From positions 1-55,014 of the forward strand of contig DATLIY010000001.1 in NCBI GenBank assembly GCA_035539175.1: a stretch of DNA of 55,014 bases. The letters are read 5' to 3'. Numbering within the stretch: position 1 is the stretch's first letter; every line of letters starts with the position of its first letter. Below, piece by piece: positions 23,079 to 32,344 of this stretch. Source of the DNA: Acidisarcina sp. (GTDB lineage Bacteria; Acidobacteriota; Terriglobia; Terriglobales; Acidobacteriaceae). The position numbers were made by a program, and so were the translations under genes. The notes under the pieces were generated by a model. The model did no database searches and was not told the origin of the DNA. It saw nothing but the letters and a program-made list of their open reading frames with translations.

Positions 23079-26000
23079 TCACGCTACCGGAAGCTCTACC
23101 GACACCTTGGTGCCTGTCCCCGGTTGACTCTCCAGTTTCAGGTTAGCTTGAATGCTTGCCGCGCGTTCCCGCATCCCACGAATTCCAAAATGCCCCTCCA
23201 GGCCATTCAGGCTTGTTGCGCTCAAAAATCCGCGACCGTCGTCGATGACGCTCATGCGGAGGTGAGAGGCATCGTACACCAACTCCACGTCGATCCGCGT
23301 CGCCTGCGCGTGCCGCGTGGCATTCGTAACCGCCTCTTGCCCAATCCGTAAAAGCTCTGCTTCCACGTTCTTCTCCAAGGGACGATAGGTTCCCTTCACC
23401 TGCACGTAGACCTTGGCGGAGCTATGCGATGCCACGGACGTTACGGCCTTGGTAAGTCTCGCCGGCAGATCCTCGCTGCTTTGCGAGCGAAGATCCCAGA
23501 TTGAGGTACGAGCATCCTCGATGCCCTTCCTCACCAGCGTTCGTGCAGCGTTCAACTGGTTTCGTGCAGCTTCTGCCGAGGAGGTCATCAGCCTGGAAAC
23601 AAGCTCCAGTTGTACCGAAACGCCCACCAGATCCTGGGCAAGGGTGTCATGGATTTCGCGTGCAATTCGTCCGCGCTCCTGCAGCACAGCCCGGAATCGC
23701 GATTCGACCTGATGCACCCTGTAGCGGTAGATGGCATAAGCCACCAGGACTGTGCCCAAACCTATCACGAGATAGAACCACAACGTCTGATAGAACTGCG
23801 GATGCTTCCATAACTCGATAGAGGCTGCTGCTCCGCTCCAGGCACCATCTTTTGTCGCAGCATAAACATGGAAGCGGTACTTCCCCGGCGGCAAATTCGT
23901 GTAGTAAGCCGCGCGACGCGTACCGGCGTCGATCCACTCGGGATCGAAACCCTCCAGGCGGTAACGATAATGCACATTCTGAGGAGCCGCAAAGCTTAAA
24001 CCCGCATATCGCAGCTCCAGACGGTGTGAGCCAGCCTGCAACTGCAAGATGCCCTGCGGGGAAACTTCGTGGTCATCCACCAGGACGTTCTCAATTGCCA
24101 CCATTGGGGAAATCTGCTTCTCCGAAGCACGTGCCGGATCAATGAAGCTGACTCCCCGCAGCGTTGCAAACCAGAGGGTGCCATTGTTCATCTTCCATGC
24201 CACGGGATGGCCGCCGCTGCTGCATTCGCGATTCTTCATTCCATCTGCGGTGCCATAGTTCACGACTTTGATCGAGGACGCGCCCACTCCCGGTTCCAGG
24301 TCGCTCTTCGCGACGCGGAAGATACCCGTTCGAGCGCTGAGCCACAGGTGATCCGCGTTGTCCTCTAAAATTCCATAGATCGTTTCTGGCAGACCGCCGG
24401 GCTTGTTTTGCAACGATTGTAGTTTGCCCTGGCGAAGACGGTTCAGCCCCCCTCCGTTGGTGCCGAGCCAGAGGACGCCTTGCGCGTCCTCATACATTGC
24501 CGTAACCACATTGGAAGACAATCCATCTTTCATGGTGTAGTTCACAAAAGTTCCGTGACTATACCGCGTAAGCCCGCCTGAAGTGCCGATCCATAGGTCA
24601 CCATTCTTCGATTGAGTCATGGCGCCGATAAAGTCGCTGCCGAGACCATCGAGTCGCGAGTAGTTGATAAACCTGCCGTTGCTCCAGTGTGAAAGCCCCC
24701 GCCGTGTTCCGATCCATAGCGACCCATCCGCCTCTGCCTGCAAGGAGCGCACAAAGTCATCCGGCAATCCGTCAGCGGAGGTAAAGGTGTGGATCTTGCC
24801 CTGATGCAGCCTATTCAGTCCATCCGGAGTTCCTATCCACAAATCTCCATTCGGCATGCTTGCAATCGCCAGGATCACATTGCTGGAGAGGCCATTCGCA
24901 GTGGTCACGGCGCGAAAGCCATCCGGAGTGGAGCGGTTCAGGCCCGAGCCATTCGTTCCGATCCAGATCGTACCGGCAGAATCCTGCAGAATCGATCGCA
25001 CGACGTCCCCGGAGAGTCCATCGCTCGTGGTGTACGTGGTAAACATCTGGTCGCGCAGAATAGTCAAACCGCCGGCGTCGGTTCCCAGCCAGATATCTCC
25101 TTCGCGATCTTCGTGGATTGAGAGTATCGCATTATGAGAGAAGCCATCCTTCTCCTTGAAAGACTGCATGCTGCCTGAAAAATAGCGTGCTATCCCTTGA
25201 TCCGTTCCAATCCAGAGCGCACCTTGCCGGTCGCGGGCCAGCGTCTGGATCCTGTTGCCCGGCAACCCCTGGGAGACCCTCCATAGAGTCGGCTTGCCAT
25301 CGCCATAATGGACCAATCCAGCGGAGGTTCCTACCCACATCCCATCGCCCTCATCCCGGAGCAACGCCGTAATCTCAGGCTTCGGTCCCGTTCCGGGGAA
25401 AGCACGATCCGTCAGGTGGCCGCGAGAGAAGACCTCAAGCGACTGGCGTGTTGCGATCCACAACTTTCCCGAACGATCCAGGTGAACTGCAGATGCCTCA
25501 GCATGCTCCAGAGCAGGCACACTGACATCTGCCTTTAAGGTCTGCTCCTGAATGCGCAGCACTCTACTGCCGGTGGCAATCCAGAGAGAAGCATCTGCGT
25601 CTTCGGCAATGGCGCTGCGCGTCAGCACGTCGATGCTGCCGGAATCGGGAATACTTTGGAACTGACCTCCGCGATAGGCAGAAACGCCGTCGGCAGTGAT
25701 AGCCCAAAGCGTACCGCGGCGATCCTGGTAGGTACACCAAACGGCGTCAGCAAGCAGACCGTTGCTCTGCGCGAACCGGGTGAAGACTGCGCCTTGATAG
25801 CGCAACAACCCATCGGCCGTACTAATCCATAAAGCGCCTGACGAGTCTTCCAGAAGATCGTAGATAGTGTTGCTCTTTAGGGCTGGAGTGTTCTCGATAT
25901 TGTAGGTAACGAATTCGACGCCATCGAAGCGAACCAGTCCACCCTCGGTACCAATCCACAGAAATCCATCGCGAGTTTGCAGGATGGAGTGGACGGTGTT

Positions 26001-26159
26001 CTCAGGAAGGCCATTGTCCGTCTGCCAGGTCTGATGACCATACTCCTTGAGCGATCGATGCGGATCCAGCCCATATGCAGGAACGAGGGTGGCGCTCACC
26101 AGCAAGAAGACAAACCATCGTTGGACGATCCCTCGAGTCATAAGCTCCCGCTGCATCAT
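23079..26159 (-). CDS. Propeller-type sensor histidine kinase
   Basis: About 1026 residues. A signal-like segment (FVFLLVSATLVPAYG) is followed by roughly 14 two-component-propeller repeats (units such as GFLWIGTEGGLVRFDG and DLWIGTSGGLTRYSHG), a Y_Y_Y domain (YRYRLEGFDPEWIDAG), one membrane helix (LWFYLVIGLGTVLVAYAIYR), a HisKA_3 dimerisation domain with IAREIHDTLAQDL (His near 835) and an HATPase (NATRHAQATRI, GLGIRGMRERA-like). A large periplasmic sensing part thus controls the LuxR regulator next door. Start is uncertain between ATG 26,159 and ATG 26,141; the open frame reaches GTG 26,174. The architecture resembles Bacteroides polysaccharide sensors, without a fused regulator. Confidence 0.92.
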   Translation of the reverse strand: MMQRELMTRGIVQRWFVFLLVSATLVPAYGLDPHRSLKEYGHQTWQTDNGLPENTVHSILQTRDGFLWIGTEGGLVRFDGVEFVTYNIENTPALKSNTIYDLLEDSSGALWISTADGLLRYQGAVFTRFAQSNGLLADAVWCTYQDRRGTLWAITADGVSAYRGGQFQSIPDSGSIDVLTRSAIAEDADASLWIATGSRVLRIQEQTLKADVSVPALEHAEASAVHLDRSGKLWIATRQSLEVFSRGHLTDRAFPGTGPKPEITALLRDEGDGMWVGTSAGLVHYGDGKPTLWRVSQGLPGNRIQTLARDRQGALWIGTDQGIARYFSGSMQSFKEKDGFSHNAILSIHEDREGDIWLGTDAGGLTILRDQMFTTYTTSDGLSGDVVRSILQDSAGTIWIGTNGSGLNRSTPDGFRAVTTANGLSSNVILAIASMPNGDLWIGTPDGLNRLHQGKIHTFTSADGLPDDFVRSLQAEADGSLWIGTRRGLSHWSNGRFINYSRLDGLGSDFIGAMTQSKNGDLWIGTSGGLTRYSHGTFVNYTMKDGLSSNVVTAMYEDAQGVLWLGTNGGGLNRLRQGKLQSLQNKPGGLPETIYGILEDNADHLWLSARTGIFRVAKSDLEPGVGASSIKVVNYGTADGMKNRECSSGGHPVAWKMNNGTLWFATLRGVSFIDPARASEKQISPMVAIENVLVDDHEVSPQGILQLQAGSHRLELRYAGLSFAAPQNVHYRYRLEGFDPEWIDAGTRRAAYYTNLPPGKYRFHVYAATKDGAWSGAAASIELWKHPQFYQTLWFYLVIGLGTVLVAYAIYRYRVHQVESRFRAVLQERGRIAREIHDTLAQDLVGVSVQLELVSRLMTSSAEAARNQLNAARTLVRKGIEDARTSIWDLRSQSSEDLPARLTKAVTSVASHSSAKVYVQVKGTYRPLEKNVEAELLRIGQEAVTNATRHAQATRIDVELVYDASHLRMSVIDDGRGFLSATSLNGLEGHFGIRGMRERAASIQANLKLESQPGTGTKVSVELPVA

Positions 26160-26239
26160 TGAAACAGCTAACACCTACTATGCACAACTGGGGCTCACGT
26201 GCCGGACTTTTTAGGGAAGGTGCAATGGGAGCGAAAGAA

Positions 26240-26262
26240 AGGCGCCCGAGTAAGGGGCGCCT
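26240..26262 (-). terminator. GC-rich hairpin with T-rich tail upstream of the sensor kinase
   Basis: AGGCGCCC and GGGCGCCT pair as an 8-bp stem with a 7-nt loop. On the minus strand the stem is followed by TTTCTTTC, as in an intrinsic terminator. No minus-strand gene ends here; the sensor kinase starts 80 to 100 nt further on. It may be an attenuator in that leader. Confidence 0.45.
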
Positions 26263-26405
26263 GGGATAGTGAATCTGAGGAGGCAACGCAGCTAGGATCT
26301 CAACTTCACCGCTTTCTGTCTTGAACCCATTGATGGGGTATTTTCTAATCACTTTGATCTACCGGGTCCCGGAGTCGAAGCGCCATCTCCCCCCCCGTAC
26401 TCCCC

Positions 26406-26477
26406 ACCTTTCGATTGAGTCGCACTCAACCTTTCGATGGAGTCCCAAATCCAACCGCATACGTGACGTATGTCACG
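26406..26477 (+). promoter_or_regulatory. Control region with direct repeats, palindrome and CRP-type site
   Basis: Direct repeats ACCTTTCGAT(T/G)GAGTC lie at 26,406-26,421 and 26,429-26,444, 23 bp apart. TTGAGT-CGC-ACTCAA (26,415-26,429) is an inverted repeat. CGTGAC-GTAT-GTCACG (26,462-26,477) contains GTGA-N6-TCAC, the CRP/FNR-family layout. All sit 60 to 130 nt upstream of the DAHP synthase gene and downstream of the divergent sensor start. The rest of 26,160-26,538 shows only the hairpin at 26,240. Confidence 0.6.
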
Positions 26478-26538
26478 GACCAATCAGGGCTTCGGCAAAC
26501 TATCATGAGCCGCTTACTCTTCACGGGAACAACTACCA

Positions 26539-27414
26539 TTGAACGCTCATTGGATGGAATGCTTTTCGCAGTTCAATCTCGTCGTTCGGGCGGATAATCA
26601 GCCGCGGACGATCGTCCGCGTGGGCGAAATCGAGGTGGGCGGAGAAGACTTCGTCGTGATGGCGGGTCCCTGCTCGGTGGAGTCTGAGCGGCAAACGCTG
26701 GACACAGCGGAGGCAGTTGCCAGGCATGGCGCACGGATTCTTCGCGGCGGTGCATTCAAGCCGCGCTCCTCGCCCTACTCCTTTCAAGGGCTGGGCAGAC
26801 AGGGCCTGATGATTCTGGCCAAGGCTCGCGAGGTGACCGGCCTTGCTATCGTCACCGAGGTAATGTCTGAGTGCGATGTTCCATTGGTAGCTGAATATGC
26901 TGACATTCTCCAGATTGGCGCGCGAAGCATGGAGAACTATTCGCTACTGGAGGCCGTCGGCAGAAGTGGCCGTCCTGTCCTGCTCAAACGCGGCCTGACG
27001 GCAAAGCTCGAGGATCTGTTGCGCTCGGCACAGTTGATCGTGGAGTGCGGAAACCCTGATGTGATCCTTTGCGAACGCGGGATCCGTACTTTTGAGACCG
27101 CAACTCGCAACACCTTTGATATCGCGGCTATCCCTGTTCTCAATGCCATAACCCATCTGCCCGTTGTGGTAGACCCGAGCCATGCTGCGGGGATGCGCGA
27201 AATTGTCCCCCACCTGGCGCGGGCGTCGGCGGTCATCGGTGCTGATGGGCTGATTGTGGAAGTTCATCCGGCACCGGAACATGCCCTCAGCGACGGCGAG
27301 CAATCCCTCACATTTGCAATGTTTGGAGAGATGATGCGCGACCTGGAACCCTATCTATCGCTGCGGCATGCACTGAGTGAGCCGGAGCTTCTGACATCCG
27401 AAAGGAGACGATAG
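26539..27414 (+). CDS. aroF: 3-deoxy-7-phosphoheptulonate (DAHP) synthase, type I-beta
   Basis: 291 residues from TTG 26,539, or 286 from ATG 26,554; neither has a good ribosome-binding site. Core motifs of the KDO8P-synthase-like DAHP synthases are all present: [58 protein letters not shown] and [11 protein letters not shown]. It condenses phosphoenolpyruvate with erythrose-4-phosphate, first step of the shikimate pathway. The N-terminal extension is short and has no chorismate mutase or ACT-like domain, so no feedback module is visible. It is placed first in a haem-protein operon, with its stop directly abutting the next GTG. Confidence 0.9.
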   Translation: MNAHWMECFSQFNLVVRADNQPRTIVRVGEIEVGGEDFVVMAGPCSVESERQTLDTAEAVARHGARILRGGAFKPRSSPYSFQGLGRQGLMILAKAREVTGLAIVTEVMSECDVPLVAEYADILQIGARSMENYSLLEAVGRSGRPVLLKRGLTAKLEDLLRSAQLIVECGNPDVILCERGIRTFETATRNTFDIAAIPVLNAITHLPVVVDPSHAAGMREIVPHLARASAVIGADGLIVEVHPAPEHALSDGEQSLTFAMFGEMMRDLEPYLSLRHALSEPELLTSERRR

Positions 27415-28824
27415 GTGTTGGCAAAGCCCATCGTTCTCTCCGCCACAATCTTTGCCGCATCCATGCTGATAGGCGCCGTTGTGTTGGCATCTCCCTCTCC
27501 GCGGCAGGCTTCTCCAGCATCATCCGCCTCAGACAAGCCGGCAGTTGAACCACCCGGCATAGCTGTTATTTATACGGCGGCCAGGTCTTATGAGCCACTG
27601 GCATGGCTGCATGGTGACGAGCGTTTTCCCGCCGGCGCAACCTTGATGATTCATGACAGCGGTGGCACTCATGAGCTAATCCGGCAATTTGCCGCCACTG
27701 CGGATGCAAATATATCTTTCGATGGAAAGTCCGTGCTCTTCTCCGCAAAGCAGCACGAATCCGATCCCTGGCAAGCATGGGAGCTGAGCCTTAAGGACAA
27801 CCAGCTGAAGCAGCTCACCCAGGGCTCAGACGATATTATTCGGCCGATCTATCTCCCTGCGCGGCGCATCGTATACGCGCGCAAAACCGGAAAGCACTTC
27901 GTTCTGGAAGCGCTCTCTCTTGCGGATGGCAAGGTGATGCCCTTGTCGTATGCACCCGGCAACTACGTGCCGACGGACGTGCTGCAGGATGGACGCGTTC
28001 TCTTCGAGTCCTCCTATCCACTGGGAACGAATGGCCCGGCTGAGATTTATACCGTGTACTCCGATGGCACCGGCGTGGAGTCCTACCGATGTGATCATGG
28101 TCCGGCGCGGTTTGGGGGACGTCAGATCAGTTCCGGCGATATCGTCTTCCCTTCGGGCCACGGGCTTGCGCGGTTCACTTCTCCCATGGCTCATCAGGAT
28201 AGCCTTGAAGCCCCGGCAGGCGACTATGCCGGAGACGTAGTGGAGCTTCCTTCACAGGACTGGCTGCTGTCCCGTCGCAAGAGCACGCAACAACCGTATC
28301 AAATTGCAAGATGGAATCCGGCAAGCAAGACGCTGCAGCCCTTCCTGTCCGAGCCAGAGAGGAACCTGGTTGAGCCTGCGATCGTCGCGCCTCGTGCGGT
28401 TCCCAACCGGCATCCCTCAACACTGCGAGACTGGACTGCAGCCAATCTGATGACCCTGGATGTCTACACATCGAAGTACACGCTGCAACCCGGATCTGTC
28501 TCGACCGTTCGGATTTCTACGCTGGACGCATCCGGACAAAGAAGAGTTCTGGGGACCGCGCCAGTTGAGAAGGATGGCTCGCTGTATGTACATGTCCCGG
28601 GCGATGTGCCGCTGCAGTTTGAGCTGCTCAACCGCGCGGGCAAGGTTCTCCAGAAGGAGTCCGGCTGGATGTGGGCTCGCAAGAGCGAGCAGCGAATCTG
28701 TGTCGGCTGCCACGCAGGACCGGAACACGCTCCAGAAAATGTCGTTCCCGCGGTTCTGCTCCATTCGACGACCCCTGCGGACATGACTACAGCGCCTGCC
28801 GCTATCTCAAAAGGAGCCCACTGA
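27415..28824 (+). CDS. Exported TolB-like propeller with C-terminal haem c site (HzsA-related)
   Basis: 469 residues from GTG 27,415, which has AAGGAG 7 nt upstream and follows the aroF stop directly. A signal peptide (ILSATIFAASMLIGAVVLAS-like) is followed by WD40/TolB-type blades (NISFDGKSVLFSAK, IIRPIYLPARRIVYARK) and a C-terminal domain resembling the region after the propeller in hydrazine-synthase alpha-related proteins. A single c-type haem motif CVGCH starts at residue 429, with a nearby His/Pro-rich tail. A periplasmic redox or binding role is likely. It is not evidence for anammox. Confidence 0.7.
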   Translation: MLAKPIVLSATIFAASMLIGAVVLASPSPRQASPASSASDKPAVEPPGIAVIYTAARSYEPLAWLHGDERFPAGATLMIHDSGGTHELIRQFAATADANISFDGKSVLFSAKQHESDPWQAWELSLKDNQLKQLTQGSDDIIRPIYLPARRIVYARKTGKHFVLEALSLADGKVMPLSYAPGNYVPTDVLQDGRVLFESSYPLGTNGPAEIYTVYSDGTGVESYRCDHGPARFGGRQISSGDIVFPSGHGLARFTSPMAHQDSLEAPAGDYAGDVVELPSQDWLLSRRKSTQQPYQIARWNPASKTLQPFLSEPERNLVEPAIVAPRAVPNRHPSTLRDWTAANLMTLDVYTSKYTLQPGSVSTVRISTLDASGQRRVLGTAPVEKDGSLYVHVPGDVPLQFELLNRAGKVLQKESGWMWARKSEQRICVGCHAGPEHAPENVVPAVLLHSTTPADMTTAPAAISKGAH

Positions 28825-30479
28825 TGCAGTCTCGCGTACTCCTCCTGCTGATCTTTTCCACGGCGGTCTCCGCTCAGAAAGTAGCGCCGGTTGTTCCACC
28901 ATCTCAAGCCGCGCCTGCGCCAGCCATTCGCTTTGAGGATGCGACCGCATCTTCAGGAATCGACTTCACGCACAGCTTCGGCTCACGCCAGCTAGGCTCG
29001 CTGTTGGAAGGAACCGGTTCCGGTTGCGTCTGGCTGGACTACAACAACGACGGTAAGCCGGATCTTTACGTCGTCACGGGCAGACCTCTCGACGACAGCA
29101 TGCATCCCTATCCGCTCAAAACGAAGCCATTAGAGATGCCGACGAATCATCTCTATCGAAACGACGGCAATGGAAAATTCACGGATGTAACCGAGAAGGC
29201 TGGACTGGCGCCCGATCTTTATAGCGATGCCGTCGCCGCTGCCGACTATGACAACGATGGAAATGTCGATCTGCTGGTGGCGGGCTATGGACGGGTGATT
29301 CTCTATCACAATAACGGTAATGGAAAGTTTACCGACGTCACGGCCAAAGCAGGAATCAAGGTAGATGGATGGTCGATCAGTTCCACGTGGCTGGACTACG
29401 ACAAGGACGGATGTGTCGATCTCTTTGTCGGCCGCTACGTGCAGTTCGATCCTAAGTACCGCGCCTTCTATGCTGCGGATAACTACCCGGGCCCTCTCGA
29501 TTACGAAGGGGAAACGAATAAGCTGTATCACAACAACTGCGACGGCACCTTCACGGATGTCAGCGAGAAATCAGGGATCGCGGCGTATCGCGGCCGCACC
29601 ATGGGAGTCACTGCTGCGGACTTTGACGGCGACGGATGGCCTGACATCTATGTAGCCAACGACAAGACGGAAAACTTCCTGTTCCACAATAAGCACGATG
29701 GCACCTTTGAAGAGATTGCCAATCAGGCAGACGTTGCTTATGGCCAGAGTGGCGAATCCACCTCCGCCATGGGACCTGTGTTCGCCGACGTGGACGGTGA
29801 TGGCCGTCTCGACCTCTGGGTCACCGACTCAAAATACAATCGCATGATGCACAATGCCGGCAACGGCATGTTTGACGATGTCTCCGCGCAATCCGGCATC
29901 TCGCAAGCCACCGCGCAATACACCAGTTGGGGATCCGGCATCTACGACTTCGACAATGACGGATGGCCTGACATCCTGACCTTTCATGGCGGACTCATCC
30001 ACCTTGTTCCTCAGGAACACTCCGTCTTCAAGGGGCTGGGCAATGGCAAGTTCGCGGATGTCTCGCGCGGAGCAGGTGCCGTTCTGGATGTGAAAACCGT
30101 CGCTCGCGGCGCCTGCTTCGCGGACTACGACAACGACGGCAAGATGGACGCATTCGTCGTCAACCTGGGCGCTCGGGGCACGCTGGTCCACAACGTAACA
30201 GCCTCCAGTAATCACTGGATAGCTTTTCAACTTAAGGGGACCAAAAGCAATCGCGATGGCATCGGCGCTCACCTCGAAGTTCAGGCGGGCGGCCGCAAAC
30301 AGGTAGCCGAACGCGTCGCTGGATCAGGCTATCTTTCGCAGGATGATCCACGTGTCCACTTCGGTCTTGGTTCATCGACCAAGGTAGACAAGCTGACAAT
30401 CCAGTGGCCCAGCGGAAAGCAACAGGTGCTCGAGAATCTCGCGGTGGATCGCGTTGTCACAGTGGAGGAACCTCAGTGA
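28824..30479 (+). CDS. Exported CRTAC1-family FG-GAP protein with UnbV/ASPIC domain
   Basis: 551 residues; ATG overlaps the previous stop by one base (TGATG) and has AAAAGGAG upstream. Signal peptide MQSRVLLLLIFSTAVSAQ. At least seven VCBS/FG-GAP blades carry calcium-binding DxDxDG-like loops (DYNNDGKPD, DYDNDGNVD, DFDGDGWPD, DVDGDGRLD). The C-terminal ASPIC/UnbV domain is seen in GIGAHLEVQAGGRKQVAERV and GLGSSTKVDKLTIQWPSGKQ. Such proteins are thought to bind extracellular partners or surfaces through Ca-stabilised propellers; no enzyme activity is known. Confidence 0.88.
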   Translation: MQSRVLLLLIFSTAVSAQKVAPVVPPSQAAPAPAIRFEDATASSGIDFTHSFGSRQLGSLLEGTGSGCVWLDYNNDGKPDLYVVTGRPLDDSMHPYPLKTKPLEMPTNHLYRNDGNGKFTDVTEKAGLAPDLYSDAVAAADYDNDGNVDLLVAGYGRVILYHNNGNGKFTDVTAKAGIKVDGWSISSTWLDYDKDGCVDLFVGRYVQFDPKYRAFYAADNYPGPLDYEGETNKLYHNNCDGTFTDVSEKSGIAAYRGRTMGVTAADFDGDGWPDIYVANDKTENFLFHNKHDGTFEEIANQADVAYGQSGESTSAMGPVFADVDGDGRLDLWVTDSKYNRMMHNAGNGMFDDVSAQSGISQATAQYTSWGSGIYDFDNDGWPDILTFHGGLIHLVPQEHSVFKGLGNGKFADVSRGAGAVLDVKTVARGACFADYDNDGKMDAFVVNLGARGTLVHNVTASSNHWIAFQLKGTKSNRDGIGAHLEVQAGGRKQVAERVAGSGYLSQDDPRVHFGLGSSTKVDKLTIQWPSGKQQVLENLAVDRVVTVEEPQ

Positions 30480-32344
30480 AGGCAAACTTCACCATTGCCG
30501 CTGTTCTCACGCTGGTGACGCTCTGCCTTGCCGGTGCATTGCGTCCCCATGTCGTTGCGGGATCGGCTGCGCCGGAGTCGGAGTATCTCAACCCCGGCGA
30601 GATGGCCTTCTCCCCAGACGGCCGCTATCTCTACGTTGTGTGTGAACGCAGCGACGAACTGCGCATCCTCGAAGTATCCAGCGGCAAAGTTACAGCACGC
30701 ATCCCCGTCGGCCATGTTCCTCGCAACCTGACGCTCTCCCATGATGGGAAACAGATCTATGTCGTGAATTCGTGGGAGGACACACTCTCGGTAGTGGACC
30801 TTGCTACCCAGTCTGTCGTCCGCACCATATCTACGGGAGCCGAGCCATACAGCGCAGTCCTCGATCGCAGCGGTTCGACTCTGTATGTCGCGAACCGCGT
30901 CAGCAATGACATATCAGTGATCGACGTTGCCAGCGGAGTCGAGAAGAAGCGACTGGCGGGTGGGCGCGGAGCGAGCTATCTGGTGCTCTCCCCCGATGGC
31001 AGTAAGATCTACGGAACCCATATCTATCCTAAGATTCGCGAGCACCGTGTACCGCCCCAATCTGAGATAACGGTGATTGATACTGCAACGCAGTCCGTCA
31101 TCGAGCGCAAACTACTACCCGATGTGGCTGGTGTCTTCCATCTTGCCGCGTCTTCGGATGGCAGGCTCTTTGCCACCCCAGGTATGCGTCCCAAAAACCT
31201 TGTACCCCTGGCGCATGTGGAACACGGATGGGCATTTACCAGCGAGCTCACCATCTTTGGCGAAGATGCAGGAGCGGTGATCCAGATCCCGCTGGACGAG
31301 ATGGAGCGGTATTACTCCATGCCCTTTGCGGTAGCTATCCTGCCGGATAAGTCGCGGGTCTTTGTTTCCACAGCAGGTTCCGATAGCGTAACCGTAATTG
31401 ATACAAAGCGGATGCTGCACTTCGCTCATATGCAGCACAAGTCCTTTGCAAATGACCTGTCTGCCTCGTCGAACTATGTGGAGACACGCATCCCGGTGGG
31501 TCACAATCCTCGCGGCCTCACGCTATCTCCCGACGGCTCTCGTCTCTACGTCGCCAACCGGCTTGACGATACTCTCTCGGTCATCGACACCCGGACGAAC
31601 AAGGTTCTCAATACGATCGAATTGGGTGGAGCACAAAAAGTCATTCCTTTGCGTCGTGGCGAGCAGATCTTTTATACCGCGAAGTACGGGTTTCAAGGTC
31701 AGTTTGGATGCTCCAACTGCCACATCGACGCTACCTTCGATGGCTTGCAATGGGATCTGGAACCGGATGGCTTCGGTATCGACATTGTCGACAACCGATT
31801 GCTGGAAGATGTCCGGGACACAGAACCTTATAAATGGAATGGCGGCAATCCGGATCTCCCGACGGAATGCGGGCCTCGTACGGAGAAGTACTTTTTCCGC
31901 TCACAAATTTACAGCGATCGCGAGTTGGCAGATCTCACGCTCTTCGTGCGCAACATGGGACGTCGTCCCAACCGCATTCGTTCTGCAGACGGAACACTGA
32001 CCCCGCAACAGGAACACGGCAAAGCCATCTTTCAGCGAGTTACGGACAAGCGAGGCCATGCGATTCCACTTGCGGACCAATGCTCCTATTGCCACGGCGG
32101 CCCCAAGTACACCAACCAGAAGAGCTTCGACGTAGGCACCGGCAAACCGACAGATCGCTCCCCGGTGTTCGATACTCCTCAACTGGTCAACATCGCTATG
32201 ACCGCGCCTTACCTGCACGATGGGTCTGCTGCCTCACTCGAAGAAATATGGACAATCTTCAATCCACAAGACAAACACGGCATTACCAACGACCTGACCA
32301 AGGATGAGTTGAACGATCTGATCGAGTACCTGAGGACGTTATGA
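30476..32344 (+). CDS. YncE-type propeller fused to dihaem cytochrome c domain
   Basis: 622 residues from GTG 30,476, overlapping the previous stop by 4 nt, with GGAGG seven bases before it. Signal peptide, then a YVTN-type seven-blade propeller (FSPDGRYLYVVCERSDEL, LDDTLSVIDTRTNKV). The C-terminal third has haem motifs CSNCH (residue 412) and CSYCH (residue 536) and the MauG/cytochrome-peroxidase-like ending APYLHDGSAASLEEIW. It is probably a periplasmic electron-transfer or peroxidase-like enzyme. Together with the CVGCH protein two genes upstream it gives this operon three haem c sites. Confidence 0.88.
   Translation: MKANFTIAAVLTLVTLCLAGALRPHVVAGSAAPESEYLNPGEMAFSPDGRYLYVVCERSDELRILEVSSGKVTARIPVGHVPRNLTLSHDGKQIYVVNSWEDTLSVVDLATQSVVRTISTGAEPYSAVLDRSGSTLYVANRVSNDISVIDVASGVEKKRLAGGRGASYLVLSPDGSKIYGTHIYPKIREHRVPPQSEITVIDTATQSVIERKLLPDVAGVFHLAASSDGRLFATPGMRPKNLVPLAHVEHGWAFTSELTIFGEDAGAVIQIPLDEMERYYSMPFAVAILPDKSRVFVSTAGSDSVTVIDTKRMLHFAHMQHKSFANDLSASSNYVETRIPVGHNPRGLTLSPDGSRLYVANRLDDTLSVIDTRTNKVLNTIELGGAQKVIPLRRGEQIFYTAKYGFQGQFGCSNCHIDATFDGLQWDLEPDGFGIDIVDNRLLEDVRDTEPYKWNGGNPDLPTECGPRTEKYFFRSQIYSDRELADLTLFVRNMGRRPNRIRSADGTLTPQQEHGKAIFQRVTDKRGHAIPLADQCSYCHGGPKYTNQKSFDVGTGKPTDRSPVFDTPQLVNIAMTAPYLHDGSAASLEEIWTIFNPQDKHGITNDLTKDELNDLIEYLRTL

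Noticed and set aside
27415-28824. Evidence for hydrazine synthesis or anammox
   Set aside because: Only one haem motif is present and no HzsB, HzsC or hydrazine dehydrogenase genes are in the window; similarity is at domain level only.
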